From Caldilineaceae bacterium (GTDB taxonomy: Bacteria > Chloroflexota > Anaerolineae > Caldilineales > Caldilineaceae): a stretch of 64,000 bases of DNA. The position numbers and the translations under genes were made by a program. The notes below the pieces were generated by a model that saw nothing but the letters and a program-made list of their open reading frames with translations, made no database searches and was not told the origin of the DNA. The stretch covers positions 62,001 to 126,000 of the forward strand of contig JACKBA010000010.1 in the NCBI GenBank assembly GCA_020634815.1. The letters are read 5' to 3'. Below, piece after piece: positions 28,325-40,980 of the stretch (positions are counted from its first letter, which is position 1; the number at the start of each line of letters is the position of its first letter).

Positions 28325-31300
28325 TCAATCGATACAGACATAGATCGCGACGCTGTCTTCATCCCACCAGACCGTGCCGCGCGGATCTGTGCCCGTGGCC
28401 CGCGCCGTGTTGACCGTGTCCACCTCGATGGCGGCCGAGCAGGTATAGGCCCACTCCTCGCCGGGTGCCAGGGCCGCGTCGCCGTCATCGCCGGTTGGGG
28501 CCGAGAGCACGCACGCCGGCAGCGAGTCGGTCAACGTAATGTCGGTCAGCGTCGTGTCGCCGACGTTCTTCACGTAGATGTCGAAGGTGACCGTCTCTCC
28601 CGGCAGGATATCGGTGCGGTCTGCCAGCTTGATCACCTGGATCGCCGGCCGAATCAGGTCGACAAAGACGGTATCCTCGTCGCTGACCGGCTGGCCCGAT
28701 GGATCCTTGGCCGTGACGGCGCCCGTGTTGGTCACGTCGGAGCAGATTCCGCCGCCTGTTGGGGTGCCGGCAAGATGCACAGCGCCCGGCAGCGGGAAGT
28801 ACTCGCCCTCGCAGACCGGGACGGCACAGGTGTAACTCCACACCTCGCCCGCCGCCAGCGCGCTGTCGCCGTCGTCGCCGGCCGGGCCGGCAAGCTGGCA
28901 CTGCGGCAGGGAGTCGGTCACCACCACCTCGTACAGCGGTGCGCTGCCCGTGTTGCGCACATCCAGCGTGAACTGGATGGTTTCGCCAGGATAGACAAAC
29001 TGGCGGTCGGCACGCTTCACGATGTCGATACCAGGACGGATGACGGTGACGGTGGCGCTGTCGCTGGCGGTCCAGCGATTGCCCAGCACGTCAAGGCCTT
29101 CGCCCGTTGCCGTATTCGTCGTATCGGCAGTGATGGCCATGGCACAGGTATAGACCCATGTCTCGCCGGGGTCGAGTGCGCCGTTGCCGTCATCGCCAGC
29201 CGGCGCGCTCAGCGCACACGCGGGCAGCCCGTCGTCCACGACAACGTTGGTCAACGGCGTGTCGCCCTGGTTGGCAACCTCGATGCGGAAGGTCACCGTC
29301 TCGCCGGCAACGACCTCGCTCCGATCCGCCGTCTTCACCAGCGACAACTGCGGCGCGATGACGTCGACAAAGGCACTGTTAGTGGCCCAGACTTCTTCGC
29401 CCCAGGGCGCCGTGCCCCAGGCCGTCGCCGTGTTGGTCGTATCGGCGCTCAGCGTTGCCGTGCAGGTGAATTGCCAGATCTCGCCCACATCTAGCCAGCC
29501 GTCGCTGTCGGTATCGCCGATGTTGGCGGCGCCATTCAGGACGGGCGCCGTCGTGCACAAGGGATCGTCGACGCGCACCGCCGAGAGCGGGACATCGCCC
29601 GCATTCGTCACGGCGAACGCGTAGGCCACCTCGGTATTCGGATAGACGATGGTCGCACCGGCTTGCTTCTCCAGCGCAATGGCCGGCGTGCCCGGGTCAT
29701 TGACGAAGGTACAGGTGATCGCCTCGCCGCCGTCGAGATCGATGGTGGCCGTGGCAAGGAGCGGGTCACCGCTGCTGCCGCCATCAGGGTCGACGCAGGT
29801 GAGCGCACTGACGCGCCAGCCTTCCGGCGTGCGCTCGCGGACCGTGTAGCTCCCCGGCGCGACGTTGTCGAAGCGCTGTTCACCACCCGCCGCAGCAATG
29901 CTGAAGTCACCCAGCGTGCCGTCGAAGCTCCATGGTGCCGTCGCTGTGCCGTTGACCTGCTTGATAATCGTGACGGAGCCGGCCGCCGCTACGTTGGTGT
30001 AGGTACAGGCGACGCTCTCACCCGGCTCCAGGCTGATGGTCGCCGTGGCCGTCGTCAGGTTGACCTGCGTGTTGAAGTTGGGGTCGGCGCAGGTCAGCGC
30101 CGCCAGGCTCCAGCCGGGCCGCGCCGCTTCGATGACCGCGTAGCTGCCCGGCGCCAGGCGGGCAAAGACGCGTTCGCCACCCGCGGCCGCCAGCGTGAAG
30201 TCGCCCAGGTTGCCGCTGAACGCCCAGTCGCTCGTCGCTTCGCCCGACACGGTCTTGGTGACGGTCACCGTGCCAAGGCGGATGTTGGTGAAGGTACAGA
30301 CGACCGCCTCGCCTTCGTCGACGAAGATGCGTCCATCTGCGCCGGGAATCCAGCTACTGCCGCTGGTGGTCTCTACGCAGCGTGCAGCCGCCTGGTAGTC
30401 GGCCAGGTCGGTGGCAGCGCCTGCCCCCTCAGCGATGACGTGCACGCCCACCGGCACCGTGCGAACGCCGGTCGTGCCAGCATTGCCGACGTCGCCGGCG
30501 GCAATCTCGCCGTCGATGAGCAGGTTGAAGCGCCCGCTGTCGCCCGCCGGAACGAGGACCTTGCGCACTTCCAGCGTGCCGGTAGGCGCTGCGTCGGCTG
30601 TATTGCCCAGCAGCACCGGCGCATCGCAGACAGGCCCGGCCACCGGCTGCGTCGCGTAGATCGGCGTCGCACCGCCGGCCGTCACCCCCGCCGCGCCCGC
30701 GCCGGTCGCATAGGGCGCGCGCAGCGCCAGGGTGAAGGTCGTGCCTTCGGGCGGCACGCCGGCGGGTGTTGCCCAGCGCACGCCGCGCAGCCCCGTCCCC
30801 GCATCCGTGACCAGGCTCCAGCCGGCCGTCGTGGCCGACGCGTCGATCTGTGCTTCGTCGATGCAGGAAGGCAGCGCCAGTACCCATGCGTCGAGGGTGC
30901 GGCTGGCCAGGAATTGGTACGCCGTGTAGGACCAGCGCAACTGGTCGGCGCTCTTGTCCACCAGTTCGACACCGTAAATGTCGTTCACGGTGGGATAGAA
31001 CTCGGCATAGGAAGGTGCGGCTGTCACGCTGACAGGCTTGCAGGCCGTAGCGCCGCCTGGGTCGGTGTTGGTCCAGCCGGGTTGCAGCACCTCGCAGAGC
31101 TGGAAGTCGCCGGCCGCATTGGGCGCTAGAATGGCCTGGCCGCCGGCATCGGTGACCTGGCAGAAACCGACGTTGGCGCCGGTGTCATCGCGCACGCAGA
31201 GCGTCCAGCCGGTCAGGCCCGGCTCGCCGGCGTCGCGCTGGCCGTTGCCGTTCTGGTCGTGATACTTGATGCCGATGACAGTCGCCGTGTCGGGCGCCGC

Positions 31301-32422
31301 CACATCGACAATGGCCGTGTCGCGGGCCGAATACGCCACGCCGGCAAAGATGCCGGTGGCGATTGCCTCGTTCTCAAAGTCGCTCTCCACGCCGTAGGCG
31401 GCGCACACGTAACTCTCCGTCGCGCCGGCCTTTAGCGCGCCGATCTCCTGGTCGCAGTCGGGCGTGAGCGGGTCGGCCACGCTCACCGTGTCGAAACCGA
31501 CGTTACCCGGCGCACTCACCGTGATCGTGAACTCGGCAAAGTCGCCGATGGCGATCTGCTGTACGTCAGGCGACTTGGCGATGGCGATGGCCGGCGTAGG
31601 CTGCACCCACTCGGCGAAGATGCAGGCCTCGTTGCGCATGAGTTCGCCGGTGATGAAGTAGTCCGGCATGGCTTCGGAGAATTGGCACGAATCGACCGTG
31701 CCGGGCACGAAGCCGATGATGTTGAGGGTGTAGGTGACGCCGTCGATGACGATTGTTTGTGACGGCGAGTTGTTGACAAAGTCGACGCGGTCGTCGCACA
31801 GATCCTGGTTGGTCGAGCCATACGGGCACGAGCCGTCGTTGAGTGTCTCGTCCAGCCGCATGGTGTAATTCATGGTTGCGTCGACGAACGGCGCCGGCAC
31901 CTGGATGCGAACGGCAAAGTCTACCAACTGCATGGGCACCAGCGGCGTGACGATGTTCTCGTTGTAGTGCGTGAATTGGCCGAGGATGAACGGCTGGTCG
32001 GGCGCGAAGCTCGCAGCGTCCGTCCCGTCAAAACCAAAACCGCTACGGAAGACAACGTTGCCGCAATCCACCGAGCCGATGGGCTGGCCATAACGGACGG
32101 TGTTCTCGTTGGTGAGCAACTCCGGCGAATTGTTGATGTCCTGGCACGTAACGGGCGTCACGCCCAGATCGCTGCGCGGATTGCTCCATGCGCCGTCGAT
32201 GTTGCCGGTTTCGGCGACGCCGACGGCCGGCATATCCAGAGCATTCGGTGCGGCGCTGTTGGCCAACACCGGCAGATAGAGGCGTGCCGCGCCGGCTGCC
32301 GGCGTGGCGTTGTCCTGCGCCGAGATGGGCGCGGGGGCAGAAACGAGTACAACAATAACGGTGAGCAGCAAGAGCCCGGCAGCGGCCATCCGAAAGCCGG
32401 GTCTCCGAGGCATTGATCTCAT
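28325..32422 (-). CDS. Giant secreted multi-domain paralogue, 1365 residues
   Basis: It has the same domain order as the 1767-residue protein downstream: signal peptide (AAAGLLLLTVIVVLVSAPAPISAQ), RLYLPVLA motif, choice-of-anchor-like domain (LGQFTHYNENI), DUF11-type unit, SdrD-like unit (YHDQNGNGQRDAGEPGL), three prealbumin-like repeats, then only four DUF11-type repeats. It stops abruptly at VAIYVCID, where the paralogue continues with two more repeats and the FLPTMKR tail, so it may be C-terminally truncated. AAGGAG lies 8 bases before the ATG. Extracellular structural role inferred. Confidence 0.85.
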   Translation of the reverse strand: MRSMPRRPGFRMAAAGLLLLTVIVVLVSAPAPISAQDNATPAAGAARLYLPVLANSAAPNALDMPAVGVAETGNIDGAWSNPRSDLGVTPVTCQDINNSPELLTNENTVRYGQPIGSVDCGNVVFRSGFGFDGTDAASFAPDQPFILGQFTHYNENIVTPLVPMQLVDFAVRIQVPAPFVDATMNYTMRLDETLNDGSCPYGSTNQDLCDDRVDFVNNSPSQTIVIDGVTYTLNIIGFVPGTVDSCQFSEAMPDYFITGELMRNEACIFAEWVQPTPAIAIAKSPDVQQIAIGDFAEFTITVSAPGNVGFDTVSVADPLTPDCDQEIGALKAGATESYVCAAYGVESDFENEAIATGIFAGVAYSARDTAIVDVAAPDTATVIGIKYHDQNGNGQRDAGEPGLTGWTLCVRDDTGANVGFCQVTDAGGQAILAPNAAGDFQLCEVLQPGWTNTDPGGATACKPVSVTAAPSYAEFYPTVNDIYGVELVDKSADQLRWSYTAYQFLASRTLDAWVLALPSCIDEAQIDASATTAGWSLVTDAGTGLRGVRWATPAGVPPEGTTFTLALRAPYATGAGAAGVTAGGATPIYATQPVAGPVCDAPVLLGNTADAAPTGTLEVRKVLVPAGDSGRFNLLIDGEIAAGDVGNAGTTGVRTVPVGVHVIAEGAGAATDLADYQAAARCVETTSGSSWIPGADGRIFVDEGEAVVCTFTNIRLGTVTVTKTVSGEATSDWAFSGNLGDFTLAAAGGERVFARLAPGSYAVIEAARPGWSLAALTCADPNFNTQVNLTTATATISLEPGESVACTYTNVAAAGSVTIIKQVNGTATAPWSFDGTLGDFSIAAAGGEQRFDNVAPGSYTVRERTPEGWRVSALTCVDPDGGSSGDPLLATATIDLDGGEAITCTFVNDPGTPAIALEKQAGATIVYPNTEVAYAFAVTNAGDVPLSAVRVDDPLCTTAPVLNGAANIGDTDSDGWLDVGEIWQFTCTATLSADTTNTATAWGTAPWGEEVWATNSAFVDVIAPQLSLVKTADRSEVVAGETVTFRIEVANQGDTPLTNVVVDDGLPACALSAPAGDDGNGALDPGETWVYTCAMAITADTTNTATGEGLDVLGNRWTASDSATVTVIRPGIDIVKRADRQFVYPGETIQFTLDVRNTGSAPLYEVVVTDSLPQCQLAGPAGDDGDSALAAGEVWSYTCAVPVCEGEYFPLPGAVHLAGTPTGGGICSDVTNTGAVTAKDPSGQPVSDEDTVFVDLIRPAIQVIKLADRTDILPGETVTFDIYVKNVGDTTLTDITLTDSLPACVLSAPTGDDGDAALAPGEEWAYTCSAAIEVDTVNTARATGTDPRGTVWWDEDSVAIYVCID

Positions 32423-32625
32423 TGTCGGATCTCCTTGGGAACAATGGGGCGTGTGTGCAACGCTAATTCACGGCGTCAAAGAAAACGCGCTTTACTTGCT
32501 ACATGCTACCTGCGAATACGTAATTGCACATCGGGCATTTGGCTGATTGCCGGCTGACTTTGTGGGTGACGCTCCGGGAGCAGTTGCCGCGCCGCCGCGC
32601 ATTCTGACCCGTCTGGCGCCGGACG

Positions 32626-32634
32626 TGGTAGAAT
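32626..32634 (+). promoter_or_regulatory. Extended -10 promoter element upstream of the epimerase gene
   Basis: TGGTAGAAT, identical to the element at 16191, lies 47 bases before the ATG. A weak -35 (CTGACC at about 32604) is 19 bases upstream of the hexamer. Confidence 0.45.
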
Positions 32635-32681
32635 GGGCGCCTGTTGGCGGAACATGCAAGTAGCGAGAGGATCTGTTGTCT

Positions 32682-33612
32682 ATGGCTCAGGTATTAGTAA
32701 CTGGCGCTGCCGGCTTCGTCGGTTCGCATCTCAGCGAGCAACTTCTGGCCGCCGGGCATACGGTCGTGGGCGTGGACGCGTTCATTCCCTACTATCCGCG
32801 CGTGACCAAAGAGCGCAACCTGGCCACCGCGCTGGCAAATCCCGCCTACACCTTCCACGAGCTTGATCTGCGCAATGCGGAACTGGCGCCGATATTGGAG
32901 GGCGTCGACACTGTCTTTCACACAGCAGCCATGGCGGGGCTGCTCAAGAGCTGGCAGCAATTTGAGGAGTACATGAGCTGCAACATCCTGGCCACGCAGC
33001 GCCTGCTTGACGCCGCCGTCGCCGCCAACGTCGGCCATTTCCTGCACTGCTCGACGTCGTCCGTCTATGGCCGCTTCGCCACAGGCGACGAGCGCGCGCC
33101 ACTCGCACCCATTTCACCCTACGGCATCACCAAGCTGGCCGCCGAGGAACTCTGCCGCGCTTATGGAGAGAAGGACGGTCTGCGCTTCACGATCCTGCGT
33201 CTCTTCTCCGTCTACGGCCCGCGCCAGCGCCCGGACATGGGCTACAACATCTTCATCCGCAAGATCCTGGCGGGCGAAACCATCACCGTGGACGGCGACG
33301 GGACGGACAGTCGCAGCAACACCTACGTGGCCGATTGCGTGCGCGGGCTCATGCTCGCGGCCGAGCAGCCGGAAAAGAGCGTGGGTCAGGTTTTCAACCT
33401 CGGTGGCGGTGAGGAAGTAAACGTAAACGAGGTGCTCGCCATGCTGGAGGAACTATCGGGCCAGAAAGCGCGCATTGAGCATGGCCCGCAGCGGCCCGGC
33501 GACCAGCGTCGCACCGTTGCGGACATAGGCAAAGCTCGCTCGCTCCTGGGCTACGACCCACAGACGCGTATCGTCGACGGGCTGGCCGCGCAACTGGCCT
33601 GGCAGCGCAGCA

Positions 33613-33623
<11 letters not shown>
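32682..33623 (+). CDS. NAD-dependent sugar-nucleotide epimerase/dehydratase (extended SDR)
   Basis: The 313-residue protein is an extended short-chain dehydrogenase: VTGAAGFVGSHLSEQL for NAD binding, STSSVYG with the catalytic Ser/Thr, and SPYGITKLAAEEL with the Tyr-x3-Lys pair. RLFSVYGPRQRPDMG fits the UDP-glucose/glucuronate 4-epimerase branch. It converts nucleotide sugars for surface glycans. A GAGAGGA site precedes; a TTG two codons upstream is an alternative start. It overlaps the facing mtnK gene by 11 bases at the 3' ends. Confidence 0.88.
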
Positions 33624-34869
<1,246 letters not shown>

Positions 34870-34881
34870 GCTCGCACTCCT

Positions 34882-36003
<1,122 letters not shown>

Positions 36004-36080
36004 GCGGTTCCAACTCCTGGAAATTTTGGCCGGGGCTTGCACAGATTTTCATGCAATCTTCATAGATCGGCGCCGGATTG

Positions 36081-37133
36081 TCAAACCGCGCGCCCCAACT
36101 GCGCCGCGGCCACCATGACCTGGCCCAGGCTGATGCAGCCATCGTTGGGCGGCGTCTGGCGGTGCAGCAGCACGGCGTGGCCTGCATCCCGGAGTCGCGT
36201 CGCCAGGGCTTCGGTGAGGCGCCGGTTCTGGAAGCAGCCGCCGCTCAGCGCCACGCGCGGTTCGCCGACCGCCGCCGCCACGGCAACGCCGCATTCGACC
36301 AGCGCGGCATGAAAGCGTGCGGCCATGGTCGCGGCGGGCACGCCGGCGCGTACGTCGTCGAGTAGTTCGTCGAGTAGTGGACCCCAATCCAGCAGGTACG
36401 GTGCTTCGACAGTCTGCGGTGTCAGCGGCAGCGCATAGGCTGGCGCCGCTTCGTCGCAGCGCCGCGCGCAATACTCCAGTTCCATCGCGGCCTCGCCCTC
36501 GAAGGTGACCTTCTGCCGCAGCCCGATGAGCGCGGCCATGCCGTCGAAGAGCCGGCCCATGCTCGTCGTCACCGGCGCATTGATGCCCCTGGTCAGCATC
36601 GTGCCTAGCAGGCGGCGCTCGGCCACGGCAAAGCTGCGCACCGGCGCCAGCCATTCCCAATCTAAGATTTCGTCGCCGTAGCGTTGCCACAACAAGGCCA
36701 GCGCCACACGACGAGGTTCGCGCACCGCAGCCTCGCCCCCCGGCAGGCGAAACGGCCGGAGATGTGCCACGCGCTCGAACCCCGCGGCATCACCCAGCAA
36801 GCACTCGCCGCCCCAGATCGTCCCGTCGGTGCCGTAGCCCGTGCCATCCCAGATCAACCCCAGCGCCCGCTCCGTCACGCCGTTGTCGGTCAGGCACGCG
36901 GCGAGGTGCGCGTGGTGGTGCTGGACGGGTGTCAAAATGAAGGGATGAGGGATGGGGGTGGGGGGGTGGGGGGGTGAAGGGATGAGGGGATGAGGGGATG
37001 AGGGGGTGACGGGATGATCGGGGCCACTCCCCTCATCCTGCCATCTTGTCATCTTATCATCCCCCTCAACCTGCCATCTTGTCATCTTGTCATCCCCCCA
37101 TCTTGTCATCCCCTCACCCTGCCATCTTGTCAT
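36081..37133 (-). CDS. hypF: HypF, carboxy-terminal fragment (frame-broken gene)
   Basis: This 350-codon fragment holds the Kae1-like carbamoyl-transfer domain of HypF: QHHHAHLAAC, LGLIWDGTGYGTDGTIWGGE and ALSGGCFQNRRL. Its first ~65 residues are repeat-derived low complexity (DDKMTRWQ, HPLIPSPPHPPTPIPHP). The frame opens with an ATG overlapping the TGA that ends the upstream fragment, in a different frame. The 152-bp duplication at 36999-37260 accounts for the break. If expressed at all, it would need reinitiation at the ATGA overlap; otherwise the gene is inactive in this copy. Confidence 0.85.
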   Translation of the reverse strand: MTRWQGEGMTRWGDDKMTRWQVEGDDKMTRWQDEGSGPDHPVTPSSPHPLIPSPPHPPTPIPHPFILTPVQHHHAHLAACLTDNGVTERALGLIWDGTGYGTDGTIWGGECLLGDAAGFERVAHLRPFRLPGGEAAVREPRRVALALLWQRYGDEILDWEWLAPVRSFAVAERRLLGTMLTRGINAPVTTSMGRLFDGMAALIGLRQKVTFEGEAAMELEYCARRCDEAAPAYALPLTPQTVEAPYLLDWGPLLDELLDDVRAGVPAATMAARFHAALVECGVAVAAAVGEPRVALSGGCFQNRRLTEALATRLRDAGHAVLLHRQTPPNDGCISLGQVMVAAAQLGRAV

Positions 37134-37260
37134 CTTGTCATCCCCCCATCTGAGGGGGTGACGGGATGATCGGGGCCACTCCCCTCATCCTGCCATCTTG
37201 TCATCTTATCATCCCCCTCAACCTGCCATCTTGTCATCTTGTCATCCCCCCATCTTGTCA
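36999..37260. repeat. 152-bp tandem duplication inside an 8-base repeat tract, breaking hypF
   Basis: A 110-base block at 36999-37108 recurs identically at 37151-37260, offset 152 bases. It consists of 8-base motifs such as CATCTTGT and CATCCCCC. G-rich units (GATGAGGG) at 36940-37005 border it. Since 152 is not a multiple of three, the extra copy shifts the hypF frame; deleting one unit rejoins both fragments. Confidence 0.9.
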
Positions 37261-38800
37261 CTCTCTCACCAACCGCCCACTTCGTCGACAGATACTCCGG
37301 GTGCAGGTCGTGGGCGATGGCGGCGGGCTGCGCTTCGTACAGGCGCAGGAAGTCGGCGATAACGCGCTGGAAGGCTTCATAGGCGGCGGCGCTCTCCAGG
37401 TCGCCGATGTGCTGGCTGAGAAAAACCTGCTCGCCGATGCTCAGCGCCACCGTGTTCTTGAGATGCGCGCCAACGCCCAGGATCGTAGGCAGCGGCTGCG
37501 GCGCGCCGATGGGCAGCGGTGCAAAGCCGCGCGCCCGGCGCAGAAATTGCGGCGCACCGTCGACGATCCAGAGCACGCTGTCATCGGCATGGCGGGCGAT
37601 GGGCCGGTCGTGAAGGAGGAAGCAGTCGGCGATGGCGCCCAGCCGTTCCAGCGCCTCCCACTCGTCAGTACAGATCGGCTCGTCGGTGAGGTTGCCGCTG
37701 GTCGCAACGAGCGGAAAGCCGAGATCGGCCAGCAGCAGGTGGTGGAGCGGCGTGTAGGGCAGCATGATGCCCAGGTCGGGGTTGCCGGGCGCCACGCCCT
37801 CGGCCAGCGGCGCGTCCGGGCGGCGCGGCAGCAGGACGATGGGCGCGGCGGTGGAGGTCAGCAGCTCGGCCGCAGCGGGCGGCACCTCACAGAGCGTGCT
37901 CGCCTGCGCCAGGTCGCGCACCATGACTGCCAGCGGCTTGGCCGGCCGCGCCTTGCGCTCGCGCAGCCGCTGCACCGCCTCTTCGTTGCGCGCATCGACG
38001 AGCAGGTGAAAGCCGCCCAGCCCCTTGGCCGCGACGATCTCCCCGCGGCGCAGCGCATCCTCCGCCGCCCGCAGCGCAACCTCGTCCGTGCCCGCAAAGG
38101 TCCAATCGCCAACCCGCGCCGGCCACCGCCCCTCGCCGCTCGCCCCTTCTTTTCGGCCCCTCGCCCGTCGCCCCTCGCCCCTCCCGTAAAACGCAACTTG
38201 CGGCCCGCACACCGCGCACGCATTCGGCTGGGCGTGGAAGCGGCGGTCGCGTGGGTCGTCGTATTCGGCCTGGCACGCCGGGCAGAGCGCAAAGCCGCGC
38301 ATGGTGGTGTTAGGCCGATCGTAGGGCAGCGCCTGCACGATGGTGAAGCGCGGGCCGCAGTCGGTGCAGTTCGTGAAGGGGTAGCGATGGCGGCGATTGG
38401 CGGCGTCGAAGAGTTCGGCGCGGCAGGCAGGGCAGGTGGCCAGGTCGGGCAGGACGAGCACGCTGCGTTCGCCGCCGCCGTCGGAGTGACGGATCTCGAA
38501 GCCACTGTAGCCGGCGGGCGGCAGCCAGGCATGCGCCAGCCGGACGATGCGCGCCACGGCCGGCGCCTCGGCAGGAAGTCGGGCGAGAAAGGCTTCCAGG
38601 CGATCGGCGTTCCCTTCCACCTCGATGAAGACGCCGCGCGTGTCGTTGATCACCCAGCCGTGCAGCGCCAGTTCGTTCGCCAGGCGGTAGACGAAGGGGC
38701 GAAAACCGACGCCCTGCACCGCGCCGTGAATCTCGACGCGCAGGCGGCTATCAGATGTGTGATCCTGTCCGTGGTCTGAGCTTTGCGGTGAGGCGTTCAT
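37130..38800 (-). CDS. hypF: HypF, amino-terminal fragment (frame-broken gene)
   Basis: HypF makes the thiocarbamate/cyanide precursor for the [NiFe]-hydrogenase active site from carbamoyl phosphate. This 556-codon part has the acylphosphatase domain (HGAVQGVGFRPFVYRLA), two zinc fingers (CPACRAELF...CTDCGPRFT and CPACQAEY...CAVCGP), an RNA-/ATP-binding YrdC-like domain (AAKGLGGFHLLVDA; LVATSGNLTDEPI) and the start of the link to the Kae1-like domain (HDLHPEYLSTKWA). A repeat-derived insert (RRARGRKEGASGEGR) sits after the second zinc finger. It ends at a TGA inside the duplicated repeat tract. No hydrogenase or other hyp gene is nearby. Confidence 0.9.
   Translation of the reverse strand: MNASPQSSDHGQDHTSDSRLRVEIHGAVQGVGFRPFVYRLANELALHGWVINDTRGVFIEVEGNADRLEAFLARLPAEAPAVARIVRLAHAWLPPAGYSGFEIRHSDGGGERSVLVLPDLATCPACRAELFDAANRRHRYPFTNCTDCGPRFTIVQALPYDRPNTTMRGFALCPACQAEYDDPRDRRFHAQPNACAVCGPQVAFYGRGEGRRARGRKEGASGEGRWPARVGDWTFAGTDEVALRAAEDALRRGEIVAAKGLGGFHLLVDARNEEAVQRLRERKARPAKPLAVMVRDLAQASTLCEVPPAAAELLTSTAAPIVLLPRRPDAPLAEGVAPGNPDLGIMLPYTPLHHLLLADLGFPLVATSGNLTDEPICTDEWEALERLGAIADCFLLHDRPIARHADDSVLWIVDGAPQFLRRARGFAPLPIGAPQPLPTILGVGAHLKNTVALSIGEQVFLSQHIGDLESAAAYEAFQRVIADFLRLYEAQPAAIAHDLHPEYLSTKWAVGERVTRWGDDKMTRWQVEGDDKMTRWQDEGSGPDHPVTPSDGGMTR
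38127..38185. repeat. 7-base CCCCTCG repeat cluster inside hypF
   Basis: Units of CCCCTCG with variants (CCCGTCG, CCGCTCG) lie in frame between the second zinc finger and the YrdC-like domain and encode an Arg/Gly-rich insert of about 20-25 residues not expected in HypF. Confidence 0.75.
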
Positions 38801-39180
38801 GGTGATGATTCTACACAGCCCCCGGCAGCTTTGAGAAACTCATGCGGCGGAGGGTCCTTCGACATTTGCTCGTGTGACGTGCCGTAGGCTGGGGTTGCGA
38901 GCCGGAAAACATAGAATTGGCCCTGTATCGCGATCGGCGTACTGCAACACACTCTCAACACATCTGTAACTCACCCCCGTATACTGAGTTGACATCTGTC
39001 CCGCCACCATATGCCGGTCTGCATGGTTTCTACAGGACTGTTACTCTGCGATAGAATGACATTTGCCCCTGCAAAGCGGCCTGCAAGTAGTGCATAGTGG
39101 GTGCTGGATACTTCAAATTGGGAAACGTTTGTTGTTAGTTGTCAGAATTTCATTGACAAGACCCGGTAGGAGGTCGAACC
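38801..39180. other. Intergenic region between hypF and etfB
   Basis: 380 bases between divergent genes. TTGACA at 38989-38994 has only a poor -10 partner; TAGAAT at 39052-39057 is a possible -10 for etfB without a clear -35. An AGGAGG ribosome-binding site at 39168-39173 closes the region. No gene or strong repeat is seen. Confidence 0.5.
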
Positions 39181-39957
<777 letters not shown>

Positions 39958-39968
39958 GAGAACGCACC

Positions 39969-40949
39969 ATGTCCGTACTGGTTTGGATTGAACAAAGCAA
40001 GAGTGGCCCGGTCGCCAATTCGTTCGAGGTGCTGGGCAAGGCGCGTGAGATTGCCTCCGCGATGGGCACGCAGAGCGTGGCTGCCGTCGTCGGCGGTGAT
40101 ACGAGCGTGTCGGCTGCCGAAGCCGGCAGATACGGCGCCGACGTCGTCATGACCTTGAGCAGCCCTGTCCTCGCCGACTTCCGCCTGAGCGCCTACGTCA
40201 AGGCCCTGCGCGCCGCCATCGACGCCGCGGGCGCCACCGTCGTGCTCATGGCCGCCACCGTGCGCGGCCGTGAAGTCGCGGCCATGCTCGCCGGCGAACT
40301 CGATGCCGGTTACGCACCCGATGTCGTCGACCTGCGCGTCGACGGCGGCAAGTTGGTCGCCGTGCGCTCGGTCTATTCCAATAACATCCTCACCGACGTC
40401 ACCTTCACCAGCCCGGTGCAGGTCGTCAGCGTGCGCCCGCGCTCCTTCCCCATGCCGGAAGCCGGCGCGGCGGGCGGGGAGAGCAAGGCCGTCGACCCCG
40501 GCGTCAGCGAAGGCGACGTCAAGGAGACGCTGGTCGAGGTCAAGTCCACCGACAGCGGCGAGATCAGCCTGACCGATGCGTCGATCATCGTCTCTGGCGG
40601 GCGCGGTGTGGCGCAGGACCCGGCCAAGGGCTTCGAACTCGTGGCGCAGTTGGCCAGCGTGCTCGGCGCGGCCGTGGGCGCCAGCCGCGCCGCGGTCGAT
40701 GCGGGCTACATTCCCTACAAGCACCAGGTCGGCCAGACGGGCAAGACCGTCAAGCCGGATCTCTACATCGCGGCCGGCATCAGCGGCGCGATCCAGCATC
40801 TGGCTGGCATGGGCGGCAGCAAGATCATCGTCGCCATCAACAAGGATGGCGAGGCGCCCATCTTCGAGAAGGCCAACTACGGGATCGTCGGTGATCTCTA
40901 CCAGGTGCTGCCGGCCCTCTCCGCCGAGTTCAAGAAGCGCATGGGTTGA
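39969..40949 (+). CDS. etfA: Electron transfer flavoprotein alpha subunit
   Basis: The 326-residue product carries the FAD-binding C-terminal domain: IIVSGGRGV, VGASRAAVDAGYIPYKHQVGQTGK (quoted in part: GASRAAVDAGYIPY) and LYIAAGISGAIQHLAGM, then IIVAINKDGEAPIF. TAGGAG precedes the ATG at 39969. The order etfB-etfA with 11-base spacing is a normal operon. No electron-donating dehydrogenase or ETF:quinone oxidoreductase is in the window. Confidence 0.95.
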   Translation: MSVLVWIEQSKSGPVANSFEVLGKAREIASAMGTQSVAAVVGGDTSVSAAEAGRYGADVVMTLSSPVLADFRLSAYVKALRAAIDAAGATVVLMAATVRGREVAAMLAGELDAGYAPDVVDLRVDGGKLVAVRSVYSNNILTDVTFTSPVQVVSVRPRSFPMPEAGAAGGESKAVDPGVSEGDVKETLVEVKSTDSGEISLTDASIIVSGGRGVAQDPAKGFELVAQLASVLGAAVGASRAAVDAGYIPYKHQVGQTGKTVKPDLYIAAGISGAIQHLAGMGGSKIIVAINKDGEAPIFEKANYGIVGDLYQVLPALSAEFKKRMG

Positions 40950-40980
40950 GTTTCGCTCCTGCGTCAAAATCGTCTTTCTT

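Noticed and set aside
37130..37133. Selenocysteine read-through at the TGA ending the first hypF fragment
   Set aside because: Read-through stays in the wrong frame; the downstream fragment is shifted by one base, so only a frame change or unit loss joins them.
36940..37260. A CRISPR array in the hypF repeat region
   Set aside because: The units are 8 bases, contiguous and without unique spacers, and the tract is coding and duplicated as a block.
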